Positions 16,794 through 24,702 of a DNA stretch of 33,045 nucleotides are shown here, in pieces (the first letter of the stretch is position 1; every line of letters begins with the position of its first letter). The position numbers and the translations under genes are program-made. The stretch is from UBA5972 sp964466385 (lineage in GTDB: Bacteria; Pseudomonadota; Alphaproteobacteria; Rhodobacterales; Rhodobacteraceae): positions 1 to 33,045 of the forward strand of contig CAYXNM010000010.1 of assembly GCA_964466385.1 (NCBI GenBank), in the 5' to 3' direction. The notes under the pieces are model-generated. The model was not told the DNA's origin. It ran no database searches and saw only the letters and a list, made by a program, of their open reading frames with translations.

Positions 16794-17654
16794 CTATAAA
16801 CCGTGGTTGCCCGAATACCCGTTCGCGCCCGGCGACTGCCAGCCGGCAAGGGCCCCCTCGCGCGCTTCAAAAACCTCGACCAGCAGCGGATAACAGGCCG
16901 CTTCGTCGCTGGAATGCCCGGTCGAACAATCCCCTCCCGGACAGGCCGAGAGGCACCCCAACAGGTCGATCTCGGCGAAAAACTCAAGGTAGTCGCCGGG
17001 GCGCACGGGGCTGGCCTTCATGAAATACTGATGCGTGTTCCGCGTGAACCCCGTGCACATGAACACGTTGAGGACGTCATGCACCAAGGGTTCGATTTCG
17101 TCCATCGTCCGCCCGGTATGTGCCGCCAACGCGCGCGTCAGGTTCGAGTGGCAGCAATGGTGATACTCCACGCCGCTCAAAAGGTGGTTCGTATAAGGAT
17201 CGCAGCGCGTGCCGATCACGTCGTGGACCGAACCGCCCTCGTCGTCCCAACCGTACCAGTCAAGCGTGTCATGGGTGATCGTGGCCATGGGACGCAGATG
17301 GGGAAACGAAGACCAGAGGCTGTCGCCCGTCGAAAGGTGGGTGCCATGCAGAGCACGGGTCTTGCCGGAATAGAACCGCTCGCCCGGATCAAGGGCGTTG
17401 AACAGGTTGAGGTCACCGACCTGCGGGCCCTTGATGCTGACGATGCGAAAGAAGCTCCCGGCGGGAACCTCAAAGCAGACGGCCGCGCGCGCGGGGGCAA
17501 TGAACCGGGCCGTTTTTTGCATGGTCCTTCGCGCATTGGCGAAAATCTCTGTCGGGCGGACGGGCAATCGATCCGTGGGGTAACAGATTACCGCGGGCGC
17601 GCGGCGACGGTCAGCGGCATCCGGCGGGCTTTGGTTCCGGGGCGGATATTTCAT
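16794..17654 (-). CDS. DUF1989 (urea carboxylase-associated family) protein
   Basis: A 286-residue protein of the DUF1989 family, recognised by FEVPAGSFFRIVSIKGPQVGDLNLFNA (about 60-86), RCDPYTNHLL and HHCCHSNLTRAL (about 155-180), and LGCLSACPGGDC near the end. The conserved Cys and His residues suggest metal binding. Relatives occur beside urea carboxylase or aminomethyltransferase genes, but none of these is here, so the role is unknown. ATG 17654 is chosen because AAGGA lies eight bases upstream; an open extension to 17753 has no family sequence. It is divergent from apt (164-base gap) and convergent with mtnP. Confidence 0.86.
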   Translation of the reverse strand: MKYPPRNQSPPDAADRRRAPAVICYPTDRLPVRPTEIFANARRTMQKTARFIAPARAAVCFEVPAGSFFRIVSIKGPQVGDLNLFNALDPGERFYSGKTRALHGTHLSTGDSLWSSFPHLRPMATITHDTLDWYGWDDEGGSVHDVIGTRCDPYTNHLLSGVEYHHCCHSNLTRALAAHTGRTMDEIEPLVHDVLNVFMCTGFTRNTHQYFMKASPVRPGDYLEFFAEIDLLGCLSACPGGDCSTGHSSDEAACYPLLVEVFEAREGALAGWQSPGANGYSGNHGL

Positions 17655-17699
17655 GGCGGTTCGTCCTTGGCTTGAACTGGCCGTGGTATTCTTGGTCCG

Positions 17700-17728
17700 T
17701 TGACACCTGCGGGCAACACGAAACTTTC
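17700..17728 (+). promoter_or_regulatory. Candidate promoter for apt
   Basis: A perfect TTGACA at 17700-17705 lies 113 bases upstream of the apt start in the gap shared with the divergent DUF1989 gene. The -10 region (around 17721-17728, AAACTTTC) is a poor match. A strong -35 with a weak -10 is often seen in Rhodobacterales, but the call is tentative. Confidence 0.35.
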
Positions 17729-17818
17729 GGAATTGTTGAAAATGGCGGTTCAACTCTGTCCGCCTTGCCGCTAAAACCTGTCAGGCCCGTCAAAGACGGT
17801 TTCACACAAGGAAGCGCC

Positions 17819-18358
17819 ATGTCACGTCCGAAATCCGTCAAGGATTACATTCGCACGATCCCGGATTTTCCGCAAAAAGGCATCATGTTTCGCGATGTCA
17901 CGACGCTGTTTGCGGATGCGCGGGGATTTCGGATCGCCATTGACCAGTTGCTGCACCCTTATGCGGGCGAAAGGATCGACAAGGTCGTCGGGCTGGAAGC
18001 GCGTGGTTTCATCCTTGGCGGGGCCATCGCCCATCAGTTGAGCGTCGGTTTCGTGCCCATCCGCAAACAGGGCAAGCTGCCCGGCGCGACCTTCACACAG
18101 GAATACACGCTTGAATACGGCAAAGCGGTGATGGAAGTGCACGACGACGCCCTGCAACCGGGCGAGCGTGTTCTGCTGATCGACGATCTGCTTGCCACCG
18201 GCGGCACGGCCGAAGCGGGCCTAAAACTGATCGAACGTCTCGGGGCGGAGGTGATCGGATGTGGTTTCATCATCGATCTGCCCGAATTGGGCGGCCGCAC
18301 ATTGCTGGAGAGTCTGGGCATGAATGTCCATGTTCTGTGCGCGTTCGAGGGCGTTTGA
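17819..18358 (+). CDS. apt: Adenine phosphoribosyltransferase
   Basis: Converts adenine plus PRPP to AMP and pyrophosphate (purine salvage, cytoplasm). The 179-residue protein matches the family length. Landmarks are the N-terminal IRTIPDFPQKGIMFRDVTTL (11-30), the GLEARGFILGGAIAHQL loop (58-74), RKQGKLPGATFTQEYTLEYG (82-101) and the PRPP-binding VLLIDDLLATGGTA (118-131). AAGGA sits seven bases before ATG 17819; the in-frame TTG and GTG codons further up give non-family sequence. mtnP nearby makes adenine, the substrate of this enzyme. Its end is 13 bases from the convergent nadE. Confidence 0.96.
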   Translation: MSRPKSVKDYIRTIPDFPQKGIMFRDVTTLFADARGFRIAIDQLLHPYAGERIDKVVGLEARGFILGGAIAHQLSVGFVPIRKQGKLPGATFTQEYTLEYGKAVMEVHDDALQPGERVLLIDDLLATGGTAEAGLKLIERLGAEVIGCGFIIDLPELGGRTLLESLGMNVHVLCAFEGV

Positions 18359-18371
18359 TCGGGACCGGGCC

Positions 18372-20030
18372 TCAGCTCGGGTCCCGCCAGCGGTTCACGA
18401 TCGGATAGCGGCGGTCCAGCCAAAAGGCCGCACCGGACGTTCGCGGACCCGGTGCCGACTGAAAGCGCTTGTATTCCGAACTGTAGATCAGATGCTCGAC
18501 ACGGCGCACGGTGGCCTCGTCAAACCCCGCAGCCATGATCTGGGCCACCGACTGGTCGTGATCGATCAGGCGCTCCAGGATCGCGTCAAGCACGGCATAA
18601 GGCGGGAGGCTGTCCGCATCCTTCTGATCTTTGCGCAATTCCGCGCTGGGCGGTTTGTCGATGATAACAGGCGATATCATTTCACCGGCAGGGCCTTTCA
18701 TCCACGCGCGATGATTGGCGTTTCGCCAACGACAGGTCTCAAACACCCGCATTTTGTAGAGATCCTTGATCGGGTTGTAACCCCCTGACATATCGCCATA
18801 AATTGTCGCGTACCCCACTGCGACTTCGGACTTGTTACCCGTGGTCAGCAGCATTTCGCCAAACTTGTTGCTAAGCGCCATCAAAAGCAATCCGCGCAGA
18901 CGCGACTGGATGTTTTCCTCGGTGACATCGGGGGCAAACCCCTCAAAATGCGGCGCCAGCGTTGCCGTCACCGCTCCTTGCGCATCGGAAATCGGCACCG
19001 TGTCCAGCCGGCACCCCAGTGCGCGCGCAACCCCGGCGGCATCGTCAAGCGATGTCTGGCTGGTGAATTCCGAAGGCAGCATGACACAGCGCACATTGTC
19101 CGGCCCCAGCGCATCCGCGGCAATCGTGGCAACCAGCGCGGAATCGATCCCGCCGGACAAGCCCAAAAGCACCCGTGCAAACCCGGTCTTGGCAACATAA
19201 TCGCGCAGGCTTTCGACCATCACGCGGTAATCCTGTTCCCAGACGTCCGGAAAAACCTGCATCTCGCCTTTTTTCGCGCGCCATCCTTCCGGGGTTTCCG
19301 TGAAATCCACGTGAACCACCGCTTCGTCGAAAATGGGCAGTTGAACGGCCAGATCGCCCCCCGGATTGAGCACGAAAGACCCGCCGTCAAAAACCTGGTC
19401 GTCCTGCCCGCCCACCATGTTGAGGTAAACAAGCGGCAACCCTGTTTCGACCACGCGCGCGACCATGTGGTTGACCCGTCGCTCGAACTTGTCGCGATAA
19501 TAGGGCGACCCGTTTGGCACCATCAGAACCCCCGCACCGCTTTCCACCAGCGATTCGCACACATCCGCGTGCCAGGCATCTTCGCAGATCGGAATGCCAA
19601 GCCGGGTGGATCCGACGCGCACGGGGCCTGACACCGGACCCGGGTCAAAAAGGCGTTTTTCATCGAAAACATGGGTGTTTGGCAGGTGATGCTTGCGCAG
19701 GACGGTGCCGATTTTGCCGTTCTGAAGTATGAAATAGGCGTTGAACAGCCGGCCCTCCTCCAGCAGCGGCGCGCCGATGCCGATAGCGGGACCGTCCGCA
19801 CAATCCGCCGCCAGTTCTTCTACATGCGCCAATACGTCGGCAATGAACGCCGGTTTGCGGACGAGATCCTGCGTCTGGTACCCGGTCAGGAACATCTCGG
19901 GCAGCGCCAGCATGTCCGCACCGGCCTTTTTGGCGCGATCATGTGCCGCGCGGGCCTTGGCGCTGTTGGCGGACAAATCTCCAACGGTCGGGTTGAGCTG
20001 TCCAAGTGTCAGGCGAAATGTCGAATTCAT
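18372..20030 (-). CDS. nadE: Glutamine-dependent NAD+ synthetase
   Basis: Makes NAD+ from nicotinate adenine dinucleotide, ATP and glutamine-derived ammonia. The 552-residue protein has an N-terminal nitrilase-type glutaminase (about 1-265) with the Glu45-Lys113-Cys149 triad (LPEMF, RKHHLPN, PICEDAW). The C-terminal synthetase domain (about 275-552) has the ATP-pyrophosphatase loop LSGGIDSA (291-298), TTGNKSE and YGDMSGGYNPIKDLYK. ATG 20030 is chosen over a TTG at 20051, as it gives the usual LTLGQLNPTVGD start; upstream GAGAAAAGAG is a fair ribosome site. It is divergent from the MORN-repeat gene and convergent with apt. Confidence 0.96.
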   Translation of the reverse strand: MNSTFRLTLGQLNPTVGDLSANSAKARAAHDRAKKAGADMLALPEMFLTGYQTQDLVRKPAFIADVLAHVEELAADCADGPAIGIGAPLLEEGRLFNAYFILQNGKIGTVLRKHHLPNTHVFDEKRLFDPGPVSGPVRVGSTRLGIPICEDAWHADVCESLVESGAGVLMVPNGSPYYRDKFERRVNHMVARVVETGLPLVYLNMVGGQDDQVFDGGSFVLNPGGDLAVQLPIFDEAVVHVDFTETPEGWRAKKGEMQVFPDVWEQDYRVMVESLRDYVAKTGFARVLLGLSGGIDSALVATIAADALGPDNVRCVMLPSEFTSQTSLDDAAGVARALGCRLDTVPISDAQGAVTATLAPHFEGFAPDVTEENIQSRLRGLLLMALSNKFGEMLLTTGNKSEVAVGYATIYGDMSGGYNPIKDLYKMRVFETCRWRNANHRAWMKGPAGEMISPVIIDKPPSAELRKDQKDADSLPPYAVLDAILERLIDHDQSVAQIMAAGFDEATVRRVEHLIYSSEYKRFQSAPGPRTSGAAFWLDRRYPIVNRWRDPS

Positions 20031-20207
20031 CTCTTTTCTCTCGCACGGCAAGACTGTTCATCCTTCTAGCAGAACCCCGTCTCGTGAAAAGCGCCAACCG
20101 TGAAAAAACATTGTCAGCCAAATGCCGAGCGCTTAGAGTTGCGCGCGAGGGGCACCAGACCCCCAAAACCGAGGTGGAGGCCAGGGCGCTGCTCTGGGGT
20201 TGAGGAC

Positions 20208-21617
20208 TTGAAGAAACAGAGCACACGCGCACTGGTCATGATCCTGGCCGCGTCGCTGAGCGGCGCCGGAGTCGTGGCAACAGCACAGAATGCCGGCGAC
20301 ATCGTCACCAAGGAATATGAAGAGGGCGGTGTCTACGAAGGCACCTTCAAGGACGGCAAGCAACATGGACTGGGCACCTACCGGCTGCCCAACGGCTATG
20401 AATACACCGGCGAATGGTTCGAGGGCGAAATCCGCGGCGAGGGTGTCGCCCGATTTCCCAACGGATCAATCTACGAAGGCAGTTTCATCGCGGGCAAACC
20501 CGAAGGCGACGGGAAAATCACGTTCGCGGACGGCGGGACGTATGTCGGCTCGTGGATAGACGGAAAGATCGACGGAAACGGCGTTGCGCGCTATGCCAAC
20601 GGGGCCAAGTATGAGGGCGAATTCAAGAACGCGCTTCAGGATGGCACCGGCACGCTGATCAGCCCCAACGGCTACAAGTACGAAGGCACATGGGACAAGG
20701 GCATCAAGGACGGCAAGGGCAGGATCACTTATCCCGACGGTGCGGTTTACGATGGAGAGATCAAGCTCGGTGTACGCGAGGGCCAGGGTGCCCTGATCAT
20801 GTCGGATGGGTTGAAATACGAAGGCGCGTGGAAGAACGGCCAGATCAACGGACTTGGCGTGCTGACACAGGCCAATGGCGACGTTTACGAAGGGTTGCTT
20901 GTCAACGGCCAGCGCCATGGCTCGGGCATCGTGCGATATGCCAACGGGGACACGTATGAAGGCGGGTTTGTGCACGACAAACGCGACGGCAAAGGTCTGT
21001 TCAAGGGGGCGGACGGCTATATTTACGATGGCGGCTGGTCCGGGGGCCGGATCGAAGGGCAAGGCAAGGTCATTTATCCCGACGGTTCGGTTTACACGGG
21101 CGGTTTCGTGGGCGATCTGGCCGAAGGAACCGGAAAAATCATCTATTCGGACGGGTCGTCCTATGAGGGAACCTGGCTCGGGGGGGTGATCGAGGGCGAA
21201 GGGATTGCCCGCTATGCCAACGGCCTGGTCTACGAGGGCAGTTTCAAGAACGCCAAGAACGACGGCATGGGCACGATGACCTATGGCGACGGCTACAAAT
21301 ACGTCGGCCGATGGTCCGAGGGCCTGCGCGACGGCAAGGGCGAGGCAACCTATGCCGATGGCACCGTCTATTCGGGCGATTTCGTCGCTGGCCAGCGTTC
21401 CGGTCAGGGCAATATCGTTATGCCGGACGGGTTCAGGTACCAGGGCCAGTGGCAGAATGGCGAAATCGCCGGCCAGGGGGTTGCGACCTATGCCAATGGC
21501 GACGTTTACACCGGCTTTTTCCAGGACGGGAAACGCCAGGGCAAAGGCAAGATGCAATACGCCAGCGGAGAAGTCGTCGAAGGCAACTGGGTCGACGGGC
21601 GTCCGGTCGGCGAATAA
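20208..21617 (+). CDS. Exported MORN-repeat protein
   Basis: A protein of about 469 residues: an N-terminal signal peptide (MKKQSTRALVMILAASLSG onward, cleavage near ATAQ) followed almost entirely by MORN repeats of 23 residues, 18 complete and a shorter nineteenth. Each has the form YEGxWxxGxxxGxGxxxYxxG. MORN arrays fold into long curved beta-ribbons that bind proteins or lipids; here it would lie in the periplasm or outside. No enzymatic domain is seen. The third aromatic position alternates Phe and Trp from one repeat to the next, with a phase slip at repeats 9-10. The start is uncertain: TTG 20208 gives the best signal peptide (GGGG at 20196-20199 as ribosome site), a GTG at 20100 would add 36 odd residues. 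Function unknown. Confidence 0.87.
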   Translation: MKKQSTRALVMILAASLSGAGVVATAQNAGDIVTKEYEEGGVYEGTFKDGKQHGLGTYRLPNGYEYTGEWFEGEIRGEGVARFPNGSIYEGSFIAGKPEGDGKITFADGGTYVGSWIDGKIDGNGVARYANGAKYEGEFKNALQDGTGTLISPNGYKYEGTWDKGIKDGKGRITYPDGAVYDGEIKLGVREGQGALIMSDGLKYEGAWKNGQINGLGVLTQANGDVYEGLLVNGQRHGSGIVRYANGDTYEGGFVHDKRDGKGLFKGADGYIYDGGWSGGRIEGQGKVIYPDGSVYTGGFVGDLAEGTGKIIYSDGSSYEGTWLGGVIEGEGIARYANGLVYEGSFKNAKNDGMGTMTYGDGYKYVGRWSEGLRDGKGEATYADGTVYSGDFVAGQRSGQGNIVMPDGFRYQGQWQNGEIAGQGVATYANGDVYTGFFQDGKRQGKGKMQYASGEVVEGNWVDGRPVGE

Positions 21618-21652
21618 AGGACGGATGCCGTGTTCCCCCGGCAAAAAGCCTC

Positions 21653-21680
21653 TTTAACTTCGCACGAACAGGGCTATAAT
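21653..21680 (+). promoter_or_regulatory. Promoter of the leuA leader
   Basis: A perfect -10, TATAAT (21675-21680), lies 8 bases before the leader-peptide ATG. The -35 is weaker: TTTAAC (21653-21658, 16-base spacer) or TTAACT one base later. With a -10 so close, transcription should begin at about 21687, making the leader message almost leaderless. Confidence 0.65.
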
Positions 21681-21688
21681 CCATCACC

Positions 21689-21775
21689 ATGAATGAAAGC
21701 GCGCATATCACCATTTTGGCGACCCCGGTTATTGCCGGGCGTTTTGCTGCGCTACTCCTTCTTAGCTGCCTCTGA
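21689..21775 (+). CDS. leuL: leuA leader peptide (28 aa)
   Basis: A 28-codon frame, ATG 21689 to TGA 21773, whose end reads ALLLLSCL. Leu codons CTA CTC CTT CTT run from 21752 to 21763 and a fifth, CTC, is the last sense codon. It starts 90 bases before the leuA structural gap ends and follows a perfect -10 box. This is the hallmark of a leucine-sensing leader peptide: ribosomes short of charged tRNA-Leu would pause on the run and change folding of the RNA downstream. The frame has no Shine-Dalgarno and probably starts within a base or two of the mRNA 5' end. It is too short for routine gene callers. Role inferred from position and codon content. Confidence 0.75.
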   Translation: MNESAHITILATPVIAGRFAALLLLSCL

Positions 21776-21823
21776 GCGTGCCTGTCATGGGCGCGTCCGC
21801 TCAGAGGGGATGAAAACCGCGCC
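21769..21823 (+). promoter_or_regulatory. Attenuator-like hairpins before leuA
   Basis: CCTCTGAGCG (21769-21778) pairs perfectly with CGCTCAGAGG (21798-21807), 10 bp. The 5' arm contains the last Leu codon and stop codon of the leader peptide. A second stem, GGCGCG (21790-21795) with CGCGCC (21818-21823), interleaves with the first, so both cannot form as simple hairpins. A ribosome held on the Leu run leaves the first stem free; one at the stop codon covers it. No T-run follows either stem, so the output may be rho-dependent or translational rather than classic termination. Confidence 0.65.
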
Positions 21824-21864
21824 TGAATGACAGAACAAAACGCTAAGAACAGACGAGAAAACCA

Positions 21865-23424
21865 ATGACAAAGACAGTAAAATCCGATCAGGATCGCGTC
21901 CTGATATTTGACACGACACTGCGCGACGGGGAACAAAGCCCCGGCGCGACCATGTCCCACGACGAAAAGCTGGAAATCGCCACCCTGCTGGACGACATGG
22001 GCGTCGATATCATCGAGGCGGGGTTTCCGATCGCCTCGGAAGGTGACTTCGAGGCCGTCAGCGATATCGCGCGCCTTGCCAAATCCTCGGTCATTTGCGG
22101 GCTTGCGCGCGCCAGCACCGGCGATATCGACCGCGCGTGGGAGGCCGTGAAACATGCGAAATTCCCGCGCATCCACACCTTTATCGGGACCAGTCCGCTT
22201 CACCGGGAGATCACCGCACTCGATCAGGACGAAATGGCGGAAAAGATACACCAGACCGTCAGTCACGCGCGCAATCTGTGTGACAATATCCAGTGGTCGC
22301 CGATGGATGCCACGCGAACCGAACATGATTATCTGTGCCGTGTTGTGGAAATCGCCATCAAGGCGGGGGCCACCACCATCAACATTCCCGACACGGTCGG
22401 CTATACCGCACCCCGCGAAAGCGCCGAAATCATCCGGATGCTCTGTGAACGGGTGCCGGGGGCGGGTGACATCATTTTCGCCACCCACTGCCACAACGAC
22501 CTTGGCATGGCGACGGCCAATGCGCTGTCGGCGGTCGAGGCGGGTGCACGCCAGATCGAGTGCACGATCAACGGGCTTGGCGAACGCGCCGGCAATACGG
22601 CACTTGAAGAGGTCGTCATGGCCCTGCGCGTGCGCAATGACATCATGCCGTTCCGGACGGGCATCGACACCACGCGGATCATGCAGGCCAGCCGCATGGT
22701 CGCAACGGTTTCAGGCTTTCCGGTCCAGTATAACAAGGCCATTGTCGGCAAGAACGCCTTTGCCCATGAAAGCGGCATCCATCAGGACGGGGTTCTGAAA
22801 AACGCCGAAACCTTTGAAATCATGCGCCCCGAGGATATCGGACTTTCGGAAACCAATCTGGTCATGGGCAAGCATTCCGGGCGCGCCGCCCTTCGTGCCA
22901 AATTCGGCGATCTGGGATATGATCTGGGGGACAACCAGCTCAAGGACGTGTTCGTGCGCTTCAAGGAACTGGCGGATCGCAAGAAGGAGGTCTTTGACGA
23001 CGATCTCATCGCGCTGATGACCGACAGCGCCACCAATGCCGCCCATGATACGCTGCAACTCAAGGCCTTGCGCGTGGTCTGCGGCACGCAATCCCCGCAA
23101 ACAGCGGACCTGACGCTGACGATTGACGGTGTGGACCACGAGGTCACGGCAACAGGTGACGGCCCGGTCGATGCAACCTTTGCCGCGGTCAGGATGCTCT
23201 TTCCCCATCAGGGACATTTGCAGCTTTATCAGGTGCATGCGGTGACCGAAGGAACCGACGCGCAGGCCACGGTATCCGTTCGCATGGAAGAAAACGGCAA
23301 GATCGTGACGGGCCAGAGCTCCGACACCGACACGGTTGTCGCCTCGGCCAAGGCATATGTGAACGCGTTGAACAAGCTCTTGGTCAGGCGCCAGAAAACA
23401 GCGCCGCTGGCTGCGAAATCGTAA
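21865..23424 (+). CDS. leuA: 2-isopropylmalate synthase
   Basis: Condenses acetyl-CoA with 2-oxoisovalerate, the first committed step of leucine synthesis. The 519-residue protein has the HMGL-like TIM barrel (about 10-285) with TLRDGEQSPGATM (18-30) and the metal-binding ATHCHND (206-212; His208 and His210), the GLGERAGNTALEEV block, and a C-terminal LeuA allosteric domain (about 375-510) that senses leucine. Its length is that of the full feedback-controlled form. ATG 21865 has only a weak GAG upstream. Leader peptide and hairpins lie just before it, so both supply and enzyme activity respond to leucine. A hairpin follows the stop codon. Confidence 0.97.
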   Translation: MTKTVKSDQDRVLIFDTTLRDGEQSPGATMSHDEKLEIATLLDDMGVDIIEAGFPIASEGDFEAVSDIARLAKSSVICGLARASTGDIDRAWEAVKHAKFPRIHTFIGTSPLHREITALDQDEMAEKIHQTVSHARNLCDNIQWSPMDATRTEHDYLCRVVEIAIKAGATTINIPDTVGYTAPRESAEIIRMLCERVPGAGDIIFATHCHNDLGMATANALSAVEAGARQIECTINGLGERAGNTALEEVVMALRVRNDIMPFRTGIDTTRIMQASRMVATVSGFPVQYNKAIVGKNAFAHESGIHQDGVLKNAETFEIMRPEDIGLSETNLVMGKHSGRAALRAKFGDLGYDLGDNQLKDVFVRFKELADRKKEVFDDDLIALMTDSATNAAHDTLQLKALRVVCGTQSPQTADLTLTIDGVDHEVTATGDGPVDATFAAVRMLFPHQGHLQLYQVHAVTEGTDAQATVSVRMEENGKIVTGQSSDTDTVVASAKAYVNALNKLLVRRQKTAPLAAKS

Positions 23425-23435
23425 CCATTTAACCC

Positions 23436-23467
23436 CCACGGGCGCCGGCCGGTCGCAGCGCCCGTGG
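23436..23467 (+). terminator. Hairpin after leuA (no T-run)
   Basis: A perfect 10-bp GC-rich stem, 23436-23445 with 23458-23467, begins 12 bases after the leuA stop. No T-run follows, so it is a possible weak terminator or a 3'-end stabiliser. Confidence 0.45.
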
Positions 23468-23535
23468 CTTGAACCGCCGACGATGGTGCGGAATGGTTTC
23501 GGCGAAATCACGCCCAAATTAGCGCCGCCTGCCCC

Positions 23536-23565
23536 TTTACGTGGCACCACCGGCCCGCCTATAAA
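23536..23565 (+). promoter_or_regulatory. Candidate promoter of the mreB cluster
   Basis: TTTACG (23536-23541) and TATAAA (23560-23565) are 18 bases apart. They lie 65 bases before mreB and after the leuA hairpin, the natural place for the cell-shape operon promoter. The -10 lies in the loop of the hairpin described next. Confidence 0.5.
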
Positions 23566-23578
23566 GAGCGGGTTTTTT
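23554..23578 (+). terminator. Short terminator-like hairpin before mreB
   Basis: CCCGC (23554-23558) pairs with GCGGG (23568-23572), nine-base loop, followed by six T. The stem is only five pairs, but the T-run is good. It would end read-through from leuA while the promoter inside it starts mreB. Confidence 0.5.
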
Positions 23579-23629
23579 ACGGCTCAAAGAGTCGTTTCGG
23601 GTGAAACTTTCGGGCAGGATTTCCCTTAC

Positions 23630-24670
23630 ATGGCGGGACCACTTTCGAGTCTCTTTTCGGCGGACATGGCCATTGATCTTGGTACGGCGAACACGCTGGT
23701 CTACGTCAAGGGCAAGGGGATTATCCTCAACGAACCTTCGGTCGTTGCCTATCACATCAAGGACGGGCGCAAGGCCGTGCTGGCCGTGGGCGAGGACGCC
23801 AAGCTGATGCTGGGGCGCACGCCGGGTTCAATCGAGGCGATCCGCCCCATGCGCGACGGGGTCATTGCCGATTTCGACGTGGCCGAGGAGATGATCAAGC
23901 ATTTCATCCGCAAGGTCCACAAACGCACGACCTTCACCAAGCCAAAGATCATCGTCTGCGTGCCTTACGGTGCAACACCGGTTGAAAAGCGCGCGATCCG
24001 GCAGTCGGTTCTGTCCGCGGGCGCCCGCAAGGCGGGGCTGATCTCCGAACCGATTGCAGCGGCGATTGGCGCAGGCATGCCGATCACTGACCCGACAGGC
24101 TCGATGGTCGTCGATATCGGCGGCGGCACGACCGAGGTCGCCGTTCTCAGCCTTGGCGACATCGTCTATGCGCGCTCGGTGCGCGTGGGTGGGGACCGCA
24201 TGGACGAGGCAATCATCTCGTATCTTCGGCGTCAGCATAACCTTCTGATCGGCGAGGCAACGGCCGAGCGGATCAAGAACTCGATCGGAACGGCGCGCAT
24301 GCCCGACGATGGGCGCGGCGCCAGTATGGAAATCCGAGGTCGTGATTTATTGAACGGGGTTCCCAAGGAAACCGAGATCACGCAAGCCCAAGTGGCCGAG
24401 GCCCTGTCTGAACCGGTTCAGCAAATCAACGAAGCCGTGATGAGCGCGTTGGAGGCAACCCCGCCCGACCTTGCCGCTGATATCGTTGATCGCGGGGTCA
24501 TGCTGACAGGCGGCGGCGCCCTTTTGGGCGAGCTTGATCTGGCGCTGCGCGAGCAGACGGGTCTGGCCATCTCGGTGGCCGAGGAATCGCTCAACTGCGT
24601 GGCCATGGGCACGGGTAAATCGCTGGAGTATGAAAAGCAGCTGCAACACGTGATAGACTACGACAGCTAG
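23630..24670 (+). CDS. mreB: Rod-shape actin MreB
   Basis: Bacterial actin homologue that forms membrane-bound filaments and guides the elongation machinery. 346 residues, normal length. The actin-fold nucleotide motifs are visible: phosphate-1 DLGTANTLVYVKGKG (about 14-28), the GRTPGSIEAIRPMRDGVIADF block, phosphate-2 VVDIGGGTTEVAVLSLG, and the adenosine loop LTGGGALL. ATG 23630 (AGGA upstream, about 11 bases) is taken as the start; the frame is open back to 23483 but that stretch has no family sequence and overlaps the promoter. It heads a run mreB-mreC-mreD-mrdA-rodA. Confidence 0.97.
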   Translation: MAGPLSSLFSADMAIDLGTANTLVYVKGKGIILNEPSVVAYHIKDGRKAVLAVGEDAKLMLGRTPGSIEAIRPMRDGVIADFDVAEEMIKHFIRKVHKRTTFTKPKIIVCVPYGATPVEKRAIRQSVLSAGARKAGLISEPIAAAIGAGMPITDPTGSMVVDIGGGTTEVAVLSLGDIVYARSVRVGGDRMDEAIISYLRRQHNLLIGEATAERIKNSIGTARMPDDGRGASMEIRGRDLLNGVPKETEITQAQVAEALSEPVQQINEAVMSALEATPPDLAADIVDRGVMLTGGGALLGELDLALREQTGLAISVAEESLNCVAMGTGKSLEYEKQLQHVIDYDS

Positions 24671-24702
24671 GATCACGACCCAGCCACGCAAAGGGGTGAC
24701 CG

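Noticed and set aside
20310..21617. Regular 69-bp periodicity that might suggest a CRISPR or DNA satellite
   Set aside because: The period is exactly 23 codons in one open frame and conserved in protein rather than DNA; there are no identical repeats or spacers.
20466..21644. A 392-codon - strand frame with periodic sequence
   Set aside because: Its periodicity is simply the mirror of the MORN repeats on the + strand.
21618..21655. TGCCG/CGGCA hairpin after the MORN gene as a terminator
   Set aside because: The stem is five pairs and is followed by A rather than T on the + strand.
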